A DNA stretch of 64,000 nt, from positions 286,347 through 350,346 of the forward strand of contig MU404083.1 in the NCBI GenBank assembly GCA_022695795.1. The letters run 5' to 3'. Within the stretch, counting starts at the first letter, position 1. Each line of letters opens with the position of its first letter. This DNA is from Biscogniauxia marginata (Eukaryota; Ascomycota; Sordariomycetes; Xylariales; Xylariaceae). The notes under the pieces are model-generated. The model saw only the letters and a program-made list of their open reading frames with translations. It did not search any database and had not been told where the DNA came from. Of this stretch, positions 12,709-22,643 are shown one piece after another. The position numbers and the translations under genes are program-made.

Positions 12709-15207
12709 ATGATGGCGTCCTCTAAAAAGATTGCCGCTACTTTGCTAACAGCTTTTGTCTTCATTGCTGCAATAGGGATTCTGTGGTACCCAGAGAATGA
12801 GAAGCACAACGGGCTTGATATCAATAAAGCGAAGGGGAGCAGTACATTCCAGGCTCCGAAGCGAAATGTATGGGCCGATCTTACAAAGGACGAGGCGAAC
12901 GATATCTACGACTTTCTGGTCAGAGAATGGGCCGACTTGAATGTGACAAGGACACCGATAACCGGACTTGAAAACTTCATATTCACTGTCGAGACACTTC
13001 AGCCGAACAAGTCGGACGTTCTACCTTACCTCTGGAGGAACCACCAAGCACCAGAGAGGTGGGCAAAGGTCGTCTTGTCTCACAATGCTGGGGATAAGCC
13101 GCAGCTGATATACCATGCTGTTGGCCCACTTCCCGTGTCCGCAGAGACACGAGCGATCCCGCTGACGTATCTGTTCAACTCCGGGAGGAATTCAGTTGCG
13201 AACTTGATGGTGGACTTTCTCGGCAGCCAAGAGTTTTCTCTGTCCGTAGCGGAGAATATTTCCGATATCACAATCGACTTGCTGGGTGCCAAGGTTAATC
13301 GAGCGGACCCTTATGACCCGGACGCATTGCTTGCCTTCCCCAGATTCACCCGACATAATTCGAGTCATCTGACGGGGTGGATTCAGTTCTTTCGACCTGG
13401 GGCGGGGAGCGCAGGACGCACACTGCTTCCTCAAGGAATATATGCAAGCGTCGACGCCAGCAGCGCGAATACTAGTGACTGGACTGTGGGAGACTGGTAT
13501 TACAACGGCATAATATACAGTAGTGTGGATGAATTTCGAGAAGCAACGAAGCGCCCTGATTTTCTGAAGACGCCGCCGAATGTGGATGGGCCATGGACTG
13601 ATACCGAGGACTTCGATACACACCCGGATGGCCGTGAGTTACCACCACCGGTGTCAATACAACCCTACGGCCCACGGTACAAGCTTGATAAATCTGAGAA
13701 ATATGTATCCTGGTTTGGATTTGAATTTTATTTCACTTCGACTCAAGCAACAGGCGTGAGTCTGTTCGATATACGTTTCAAAGGTCAGCGTGTGATGTAC
13801 GAGCTCAGCCTACAGGAGGCTTTAGCCCACTATGCTGGTGACGATCCGATGGCAGGTGGTCAGGAATTTCTTGACACGTTTTTTGGAATGGGCACAAATG
13901 CCTTTGAACTAGTTCCCGGATACGATTGCCCTGCATATGCAGACTACGTCGATACCGAGCTTCATCGCGGCGGCAAGTCAGAGAGATTACCCAATAATGT
14001 CTGCATATTCGAGTTTACCTCTGACTATTTGTTATCTCGGCATACGGCCCAGTACTCTGTTACGGCCTCGAGGAATACATTCCTTACCATTCGGTCAGTT
14101 TCCACTGTGGGCAACTATGACTACACTATAGACTACGTCTTTTATCTCGATGGGGCGATCGAGGCCAAAGTTAGGGCATCCGGATATATCTACGGTGCGT
14201 TCTACGCCAATAACCCTTATAAGAAAGAAGACGAATACGGACATCGTGTTCATGAGGCATTGTCAACTTCGATGCATGACCATGTTATCAATTTCAAAGC
14301 CGATCTAGACGTTGCTGGCTCTTCAAACGATCTTGTGCGACTAGCCCTTGAGCCAATTACAGTTAGTTACTCATGGGACCAGCCGTACTTCAAGGAACGG
14401 AATACCATGCACCTGAAGGAGTACGCCGTAAATGAGGAAGCAGGTCTTTATTGGCCAAAGAACTCGGGCGAGTTCTATATCGTTTATTCGAGCGAAGAGA
14501 AGAATGCCTGGGGCGAGAGGAAGGGCTATAGAATCGTTTCCGGCACGGGAATGGGCAATACACCTCACCTGACGATTCTGAACTCCACGACGCTAGGAAA
14601 CAGCGCAAGATGGGCGGAGAAGGACATCTGGGTCGTGCGTCAGAAGGACCATGAGTCCCGGGGGGCCGATCCCCTAAACTACCTCGACCCGCTCGACCCC
14701 CTTATCAATTTTGCCAAAGTCGCAAACGCGGAAAGCCTTGCGCACGGTGATTTAGACTCAGATTACGACGGAGATCTTGTTATCTATTTCAACGTTGGCA
14801 GCCACCACGTCCCCCATTCTGGCGACATCCCAAACACTCTCATGCACACAAGTGCCTCGAGCGTCATGTTCGTGCCGCACAACTTCGCGGACCGCGATCC
14901 CAGCCGTGAGAGCGTGCAAGGGGTACGACTACAGCTGCAAGGCCGCAAGAGCGGAGGATTCGCGGGTTGGGAACCAGATGTCGACGGGCCGAGCGAAGAC
15001 TTGAGGAGTAGGAAGAAAGGTTCTGGTGACAGGTACAAGATACACGAGGGGGTCAATTACTTTGGGACTCCGTATAGAGATGACGTCAAACTAAAATTAA
15101 AGGCGCTGGAGCCGGACCTGGATAAAGATTATAAGAGCAAAGATATAAGAGTAAGCGACCTCGGCTTAAATGGCAGTGCGGCTGGAATTTGGGCAAAAGA
15201 GCCATGA
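12709..15207 (+). CDS. Membrane-anchored copper amine oxidase
   Basis: A single-exon gene of 832 aa. It oxidatively deaminates primary amines to aldehyde, ammonia and hydrogen peroxide, using copper and a topaquinone cofactor made from its own tyrosine. The topaquinone motif GNYDY places the precursor at Tyr470. Two copper ligands are in the HDH motif (His523 and His525), and the third lies in the HHVPHSGDIPNT region, which resembles the secreted or membrane animal class (AOC3-like) more than the peroxisomal class. The catalytic-base region (YAGDDP...FLDTFFGMG) is present. Residues about 8-25 form a hydrophobic helix after a KK pair, so a signal anchor or signal peptide is expected. The open frame begins further upstream; ATG 12709, or 12712 with a better Kozak context, is chosen because it places the hydrophobic segment at the N-terminus, while ATG 12571 would bury it. 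Intact. Confidence 0.88.
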   Translation: MMASSKKIAATLLTAFVFIAAIGILWYPENEKHNGLDINKAKGSSTFQAPKRNVWADLTKDEANDIYDFLVREWADLNVTRTPITGLENFIFTVETLQPNKSDVLPYLWRNHQAPERWAKVVLSHNAGDKPQLIYHAVGPLPVSAETRAIPLTYLFNSGRNSVANLMVDFLGSQEFSLSVAENISDITIDLLGAKVNRADPYDPDALLAFPRFTRHNSSHLTGWIQFFRPGAGSAGRTLLPQGIYASVDASSANTSDWTVGDWYYNGIIYSSVDEFREATKRPDFLKTPPNVDGPWTDTEDFDTHPDGRELPPPVSIQPYGPRYKLDKSEKYVSWFGFEFYFTSTQATGVSLFDIRFKGQRVMYELSLQEALAHYAGDDPMAGGQEFLDTFFGMGTNAFELVPGYDCPAYADYVDTELHRGGKSERLPNNVCIFEFTSDYLLSRHTAQYSVTASRNTFLTIRSVSTVGNYDYTIDYVFYLDGAIEAKVRASGYIYGAFYANNPYKKEDEYGHRVHEALSTSMHDHVINFKADLDVAGSSNDLVRLALEPITVSYSWDQPYFKERNTMHLKEYAVNEEAGLYWPKNSGEFYIVYSSEEKNAWGERKGYRIVSGTGMGNTPHLTILNSTTLGNSARWAEKDIWVVRQKDHESRGADPLNYLDPLDPLINFAKVANAESLAHGDLDSDYDGDLVIYFNVGSHHVPHSGDIPNTLMHTSASSVMFVPHNFADRDPSRESVQGVRLQLQGRKSGGFAGWEPDVDGPSEDLRSRKKGSGDRYKIHEGVNYFGTPYRDDVKLKLKALEPDLDKDYKSKDIRVSDLGLNGSAAGIWAKEP

Positions 15208-16120
15208 TGAATATACGGTCTTATCGTGGACTAGTAGTATATAAGCCCTAATTATTACGCGCAATTAGCGGCGTCGCTGTTGCGACAAGTCTACAGCCCA
15301 ATATTGATGGATTTTGTCAATGAATACTGTAACTGGGTTTCTCCCTCCCCCCTTTCACCATCGCTTGGTTGCACTTAAAAAAAAGATTCGTGCATGTTTA
15401 TCTCTGACTCTTCCACACTAGTATATATCTCTACTCCCAGGATGCTAAGATCTATGAATAAAGCTTTTCACTTCGAAGGCGTGGCATTGAGGCGAGTCGG
15501 GATAGACTTGGTTTCGGAGCTTCTGTCAGCCCTGCAACATGATAGACTGGAATTCCTGTGTAGTACAGGAACTGGAGTGATGTTCGAACCAAACTCGTTA
15601 AAGGTATTCAGAACAACCACCAGAAGTGCCATGAATTAAAATGTTTTGTACAGCCTGGAAAGCACCAACTCGGTGCCTCCAAGACGGGCTTCCGCCCATA
15701 TGCTTGGATAAGCCATTCGTCGTTGTCTATACCCGCAGTGATGTTATCTAGACATTCAGAACAACGGTCACAAACACGGTGTTGGGAACTTCAATGTTAC
15801 CGAAAAATCAAATTTGCGTCTTGATAACTGTATCAAACGTCTAATAGCTGTAAGGATAAGTGTGGGATTTGCGATTGATTAAAAATTCGTGACAGCAAGT
15901 CTTATATTTATCAGCTACCCAATGTGTTTAGGACCCGCGTATAGCTTCTAGCCATAGCTTACTTGGCCTCACTTATCTTCGATATCCCTATCTCCATCAA
16001 ATATCTACTTGTGTTGATTCCGGCGGTGAAAGTTAGATATCAGCGTCTTGTAACCATGCAACAGCAGGGCATCGCTATACCTCAGCACCATCCACACACT
16101 CATATGGCAGCAAACGACGA
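15208..16120. other. Intergenic region with a shared 18-bp motif
   Basis: About 0.9 kb between convergent genes. It has no supported gene. Positions 15261-15278 contain an 18-bp sequence repeated exactly at 45822-45839, possibly the remnant end of a mobile element. Confidence 0.4.
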
Positions 16121-17998
16121 CTAAGTAGGGGTAGATGTGGAGGTCATCGTAGCAGTACTGCTAGTCCCAAGGACAACGCATATATAGGTGCCAAGAAGCC
16201 TAAATGGAAGTTAGCGTGGATGATAAGTTGGAAAGAATTTCTACCACGACTTACAGTCCCGTGCAGTCAGTGTGTAGGTCGGGGTTCCAAGCATATAGGT
16301 CATCCAAAGGAATTCCCCAGCGTCTTGCGATGTCGTAACAGGTATCATCCTCTGATACGTTATCTTTTAGTCCAAATCCTGTAAACAGTCAAGGTTTGGC
16401 GCAATAAGACTTACTAACAACATAGTAGAATTTTCTACAACCTGAAACCATGCCACTTTGATAGGTAGTGGGTGTTGGCTCTGGTTGAATCGTGACTGGA
16501 TACGGCTGAACTGTATGAACAGGAAGGGAGGTATAATTTGCTGTCGTGCTGACAAAAGTCGTGTTGATGACTGGGAATGTCCACGGATCTAGAGTTGGGT
16601 AGGTGGTAGCATAGGAACTAGGCGCAGCTGTAGTAGTACCGCCTATACATGGGTTTGTAGGCGAACCGCCATACCCTGGATAAGTAGAGATGTCCCCAAC
16701 CGCTTGGACACAGTAGCTATAGTCCTTGAGCAAGTTATTACACGACGTGCTGTTTACTTCAGGATTAAGGAAGTAGAAATCTGTCAGTGATATCCCTGGT
16801 GTCTGGGTGACCGACTCGCAGGTATCTCCCGCTCGTACCCTGTAGTATTTGCCGCATTGGGTGTTTGTCCCATCCACGACGTCAGAGGGTATTGGTGCAA
16901 GTGTAGCTGTGGATGCAGGAGCAGTTACTGTGACCTCAGGGACATCACCCGGAAAGCTTACACAAATCTGCGTGCCAGAGAGCATCTCTAGATTGTCGCA
17001 TCCTCTGTTGATATCAATATTCCATGATACTAATTGTGAGATGGTAAGGGAATAATTGTATCACTCGGTAATACCCCAACATGTGTCGTTTTCCTGCACG
17101 GTATAGATTTCGCATGTGATTGGCATGCACAAGGTGCTACCTGGCCCAGGAAAGTTCATGCATCCACCTTGTAGGTTGTTCAGGTATAGCATCTCATTCG
17201 TCGAGACTTTATTGGCCTGGCTTATTGAGTGGCAATCGTCACCGTTCTGGACCAAGTAAGTGCTCGCACAGGGCTTTGCAGCTGTGGGGGACGCTGATGT
17301 TGTTAATGTCTGAGTTCCCGTCTGATTGATATAATTCGGTGGCGGGGATGTGACTGGGTATCCAGTAGCTTGACACGATGAAGTCAAGGATGAGAAAGTG
17401 GACGCAAGGTTGCTGTCGTATCCTAGGAAATTGCTAAGCTGCAGTTGATACGTTCCAAGGACACACTCTGAGCAGGAACTAGTAGGATTATCATCGTTGG
17501 CCCAGGCATCAAATACAGGCGCGCAGAATCCCCCAGTATTTGAGTCTCGCCGACAAGTATAGTTGTAAGTCCATAGGAGCGTATCTACCGTAGCAGTCAC
17601 TTTATATGCGATGCCTGAAAGACCATGACATCTGTCGCACATGATTGCTCTTGAGTGCTACGTAGAGCCTCCAATGATCGAAGGCAGTCTAGGTTACAGA
17701 GAGAAATCAGGTCATCGCTGCTGGGAAAATAGCCTCCTGAAGCAATAGCAGGAAGGCTGACATCGCAAGTGACCTCAAATGAGAAGGTTGAGCTAGTTCT
17801 TCTTAGCAATTTTGCTGTCATGGATCCGGAATAGATCGTTAATACTCACTTGCAATCGTCCGATAGAGAATCGGGTGCTTGTATAAGGAAAGGAAACTCC
17901 GTTTCTGAGCGATTACTCCCAACGAATACCTGGCCAAGAGTTCGGGTAAGAAGTAAACAACTGCTTGAAAAGAGGATAATTATGTGTCGTGAATGCAT
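16121..17998 (-). pseudogene. Four-LysM secreted protein gene, probably disrupted
   Basis: Coding order: 17998-17850 encodes a signal peptide (MHSRHIIILFSSSCLLL), then about 17798-17662, about 17614-16415, 16363-16255 and 16199-16121. Introns of 51 nt (two) and 55 nt join in frame. The product resembles fungal multi-LysM proteins, which are secreted and bind chitin oligomers. Four LysM modules are readable, each opening with a C-x-x-[YF] and G/N-D-D/T-C pattern. Two defects are visible. Around 17615-17661 the frame shifts between two well-conserved segments, unless a weak 47-nt intron is spliced and a conserved Cys lost. In LysM 2 an in-frame TGA (17063-17061) directly precedes the YN of the LysM core, with homology continuing in the same frame after it. 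Arg CGA to TGA is a plausible origin. The acceptor of intron 1 (17801 or 17798) is ambiguous. The gene lies about 0.4 kb from the transposon block, so decay there is believable; sequencing error is not excluded. Confidence 0.7.
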
Positions 17999-18429
17999 CG
18001 TGACTTGGAAAATCGAACATGAAGATTACGGATAGCGGGATACATCCATGGAAAATCTCAGCATCCCGTAACAAGAAAGGAGAGTATATATGGCAGAGAG
18101 AAAAAGGATAACAGCTAACCAAAATGGCAACCTGGGGGTGTCAGCTGAGGTAGCATCGTATGCATAGGTACAACCAACACAAGTAATGTTGTATACAGCT
18201 CGTCTAATCATGCCACACGAATGGTACATTCCGTTGCTTTTCTTATCCTCTATACCAATTAATTACCAAAGTTCCAACATGCGGCGTAGTCGGTGTTCCT
18301 TACCCAATCAAGTAGATGTTGGTGTGCAATATATTTCCCAGTGAATTGAGGGTATACCTCGTCCCCTCCCTCTTCATGAGTCCAGGTATCTCAATCCTTT
18401 TTCTCCTCATACCATTGTTTATTACCCAT
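17999..18429. other. Spacer between LysM gene and transposon block
   Basis: Upstream flank of the LysM gene with normal base composition. It ends at 18430 where an inverted LTR begins. An open frame on the minus strand at 18229-18026 shows no family resemblance. Confidence 0.4.
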
Positions 18430-18882
18430 TGTGACGAACCTCCCTGTGTGTTCCTAGTCAGCTGACTTCACAGGTGAGTACGTACTGGGTTTTCTTGATT
18501 TGAAGGTAACAGTGGGTTGAGATTGGTTCAATTGATTCAGAATGTTATGTTCGTCAGAGAGGTTTCAAGGTACTCTCACTATAGTATCGAAGAGTGACTG
18601 TAGTCTTAGATTGATAGCTGAAGAACGAGAGACTAATTACACAAGGAAATTCCAATCTACTTATACTCGTTCTTCCTTACACACATTTCCACTGTTTGGT
18701 ATGTTGGATACCGATGGATATGAAACCCCTCAATATCCATCCCTGTTGGATATGATATCCCATCATATCCACGTCACGTGAGGTTGCATTATGACCGGAA
18801 CGGAATCAATTGGTTCATTAATTCCTTGGTCCGTGCCACGACACCCTGGTATGGGATCCCTCCATTCCCATGGTTCGTAACA
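18430..18882 (-). repeat. LTR in reverse orientation, not AT-degraded
   Basis: Reads TGTGACGAACCTCC...GGTTCGTAACA, the reverse complement of the LTRs at 22236-22643 and 29326-29733, with TG...CA ends. It is about 453 bp, longer than the 408-bp copies because the segment near 18700-18860 differs. Where it aligns with the other LTRs nearly every difference is G to A or C to T in those copies, so this one preserves the near-ancestral sequence. It forms the left edge of the AT-rich block. Confidence 0.8.
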
Positions 18883-20538
18883 TTATTAGGGTTTTTTTTA
18901 AATTTTAATTAGTTTTTTAATAAGGCGTTTTTTAATATTAATTTTAAAAGTGAAACATGGAATATAAAATGTATTTTAGATCTTTTTAGTAATATTAATT
19001 TATAATTAACTTTTAAAATAACCTTTTTAATTTTATATAGTTTTAACTTTTTAAACTTAAGTTTTTTGTTAAGCCGTTTTGTTTTAATTTAAGGTGTTTT
19101 TAATATTACGCCTTGTCGTTAACGAAGTAAATAAACTATATTTCTTTTTCTAAAAATTAGTCCCTTAATTCTTTTTTTATTATAATACTTTGTTATTTTA
19201 TTTTAAATAAATTATAATTCTTTTTATAGTCGTTGTTATACTGTTTAAACCTTTTTGGATAGTACTTTTACTCTCGGGGCTTTTATTTCGATTTTTAGTG
19301 CTTTCGTGAGTTCGATTGGTTATTTTTAGATTTCCGCTTTCTATTTATATATTACTTTGTATAATAACATCTTTATATTTTCGTTAACCAAAATATTATA
19401 TGCTATTTAGGCTATTAATAATAATTTTATTTAGTTATTTATTTCTTAGTTAATATAGCTTTATAAATATTGTTTTATTATTTGGTTTAATTTATTTATT
19501 TATTTATTTGTTTAGAGATAATACGTTATAAATAACTTTTATTTAATTTCTATTCGTTTTATTAAGTTTATTTAAAATTTTAAAGTGAATAACTTGTTTT
19601 TATTAACGTATTCTTTTAAGAAATTAAAAGTTAATTGTTTTGTTATGTTTAATTTATTAAATAATAAGAAGTAAACATATTTCGTAAGTTTATTAATAAT
19701 TACTTATATGTTATTATAAGGTACTTTTATAATAAAATCTTTTAACTTAAGAAGTTTTACTACGAAATCCCATGTAATTATGTATTATGCTTTATTAAGT
19801 ATTTAAGTTAGTTATAATAGTTTATATAGTTTATATCGTGATGTTTTAACCTTATTATAAACGTTATAATTCTTTATAATTATTTTAATTATTTGTCGCA
19901 TTCCTAAAAAGTCGAATTCTTTTTGAAATTGTTTTATTATCTTAAAAATTCTTTAGTAACTATATAGAGAATATTCGTAGAATTCTTTGACGAATTCGTC
20001 TTATACTCGTTTTAATACGTAAATCTTTTCCTTATACGAGAGAAGTTCGTTATTAGATCCTTATTAAAACTATAATTGCTTTTCTTTTTAATTGTAATTT
20101 TCCTTAAAACGTTATTTCTAGTTTTTTATATTAATTTATATATAAACTAATATAACTAATTTATTACTTTATTATTTAAACATTTAAATATTTTTTGTTG
20201 ATTTTTAACTTATAATTTCCTTTTTTACTAAGTAAGTTTATTTAAACGTTTTCCTTTCCCTTAATATAATAGATTTTAAAATTAAATTTAAACAAGAAAA
20301 TCATTTAATACTTATATCTCTAATTAAGCGTTTATATTATTATAAATTATATAAAATTCTTATGATTTAAATAAATATTAATAAGTTCCTTAGTTTTATT
20401 AAGCCATAATTCCTATTTTTTAATGCTTTAATAACTACTAATAATTCCTTGTTATAAATTTAATAGTTTAATTTAGCACTATATAGTGCTTTAGATAAGT
20501 ACGCGACTAAGTACCATTTTCCATTGTTTTCTAGTTAC
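18883..20538 (-). mobile_element. Inverted Ty3/gypsy fragment (integrase to RNase H), heavily mutated
   Basis: The reverse complement matches the pol region of the element at 22236-29733. The stretch near 19250-19350 equals the integrase C-terminal part near 27990-28090, and the stretch near 20400-20530 equals the RNase H part near 26790-26890. The 3' end, including most of the chromodomain region, is shortened compared with the complete copy. It is extremely AT-rich with stops in all frames. It ends abruptly at about 20538 against a direct-orientation copy. Confidence 0.75.
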
Positions 20539-22235
20539 TTGGAGCTTTTATATTAACGACGCTTATTAAGTATATAAAAGCTTTAAAAATGGAGTTAATT
20601 ATTATTTCTAAAAACCGGAAAGTAATAACACGAAAGAGAATAAGTGTATTTGTAATAACATCCCACGATGGTTATATTATTTTAAAGTATATTATTTTCA
20701 TTTAAGTTCTAAAAAAAATAACGAAGTAATTATTAAGGGTTATATATATTATATTTTAGTATTATGCGATATATACGATTTACTCGAAACGGGTTTTAAA
20801 AAAACGAAGTTAAGAAAGAATTATAAGAATTATAAAAAGGATTATATTTTTTATGTTAACTCGAAAAACGAGCTAAGTACGATACTAGTTTATTCAGTTT
20901 TATAAAAAAATACTTAATAGAATAATAAGTAAAAATACGTGCGATTAAATTAAGTTATAAATAAATCGTTAAAGTATACTTTAAAAAAAGAAAGAATTTC
21001 TAGAAATATATATAAACTTATAAGGAAATATTAAATTATTTTTAATAAATAAATCCGAAGATTATGCTTTTTATTCGAAAATAATCTAGAACTTTAAAAA
21101 GCTTCGAATTAATAGAAAAATAGATTTAAGCTATAAAAAGGCCCTCGAAAAAGAATTAAAGTTTTAATATACGAGGTTTTATATAAAAAATAAACCTTTT
21201 ACTTTTTATTACTTAAAAAGGAATTAAAAAAATTATTTAAATAACGATTACTAGAAATACGTTTTTATGAAAGTTTAAAAATAAAAAAATATTAAAGTTA
21301 TAACGACCTAAAAAAACCTAAAAGAGAAGAGACATAAAAAACCAAAAAACGATAAAAACTTTCGTTAATAAGGTAATAAGAAGCTATAAATAGTAAGTTT
21401 TTATACGAAGTTTAATTAAGACTTAATAATACTATTATAATTAAAGTTAAGTATAATAAAAGGGAGTATAAAGTTTTTATAAATTTAAAAATAAATAAAA
21501 ACTATGTTTTAATTAAGGTAATTTAAAGGGATAATATATTATAAGTATATAAATAAAGTTTATATAAATTATAAAACTTTAAAGGATATATATTTAATTA
21601 CGAGAATAATAAAGTATTAAGAAAAATAATTTCTTTTTTAATAACCATTTAAAAACATTCTAAATAAGTTATTTTTAATATTATATATATATTAAATCAC
21701 GATATAATTCTAGAAATGAATTAGCTTAAAAAAAGTAATTTACGAATAAATTTCGAGATAAATACGCTTTATTAAAATTAAGATTAAAAGGAATTAATTA
21801 TTATAAGTTATAAGATAAGTATTATAAATGACACTAAAAAACGGATATAAAAACGAAATATATCGCTTATATAATTTAAGTAACTAAGCTTAAAGATTTA
21901 ATAAAAAGAATATTATGCGAGTATTTTTATTTTTATAAATTATTTAAAAATAAAATAAAAAAAGAATTATTAAAATATAGTTAGTAAGATTATTAGATTT
22001 ACTTTAAAAAAGGAAAATAATTGAAATTATTTTTAGTATATTTTATAAATTAAGAAAAATAAAAAGTATTATAAAAAGGAATTTAAAAAGATCTTAATAA
22101 AAGATATATTCGAGAATTAAAGTCCTTGTTAAGATACCTGGTAATCATGATATTAAAGATCGACAAAAACGGAAAATAATATGTTAATAAAAAAGGGAAT
22201 TTAATGTAGCGACAAGTAATTAACTATTAACACTT
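20539..22235 (+). mobile_element. Older Ty3/gypsy copy, left part (interrupted)
   Basis: Matches about 24300-26000 of the complete element in direct orientation (start of pol up to the beginning of reverse transcriptase), with more A/T substitutions. The 5' LTR and gag of this copy are missing, replaced by the inverted fragment. The last five bases (22231-22235, CACTT) are the target-site duplication of the younger element inserted next to it. The copy resumes at 29734. Confidence 0.78.
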
Positions 22236-22643
22236 TGTTACGAACCTTAGAAATGGAAGGGTGTGTAGGTTATATGATTAAAGAATGAATCGGTGAATCG
22301 ACATTTGAGAAAAGCGATTTAACGATTTATTAAATCGGTGAATCGCTAGTCGAAATATACGATTTAGCGATTTACTTGTTTTAAGGAAAAGGAAAAATAA
22401 GTATAAGTAAATTAAAATTTCCTTATATATTTAGTTATTTTTTCTAGTTCTTTAGTTATTAATTTAAGACTATAGTTACTTTTTGATATTATAGTGAAAG
22501 TACCTTAAAACCTTTTTAACGAACATAATATTATAAATAAATTAAATTAATCTTAACTCATTATTACCTTTAAATCAAGAAAACCTAGTACGTACTTATT
22601 TATGAAGTTAGTTAACTAAGAACATATAAAGAGGTTCGTTACA
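22236..22643 (+). repeat. 5' LTR of the nested element
   Basis: 408 bp, TGTTACGAACC...GTTCGTTACA. Same length as the 3' LTR at 29326-29733, with scattered transition differences that fit independent mutation after insertion. No clear primer-binding site can be read in the mutated bases just inside. Confidence 0.88.

Noticed and set aside
17017..17061. Candidate 45-nt or 60-nt introns that would remove the TGA in the LysM gene
   Set aside because: They would excise the core of a well-formed LysM module and use weak donors, so a real premature stop is more likely.
18026..18229. Minus-strand ORF with a hydrophobic stretch upstream of the LysM gene
   Set aside because: No homology pattern, and it lies in the promoter region of a gene with its own clear signal peptide.
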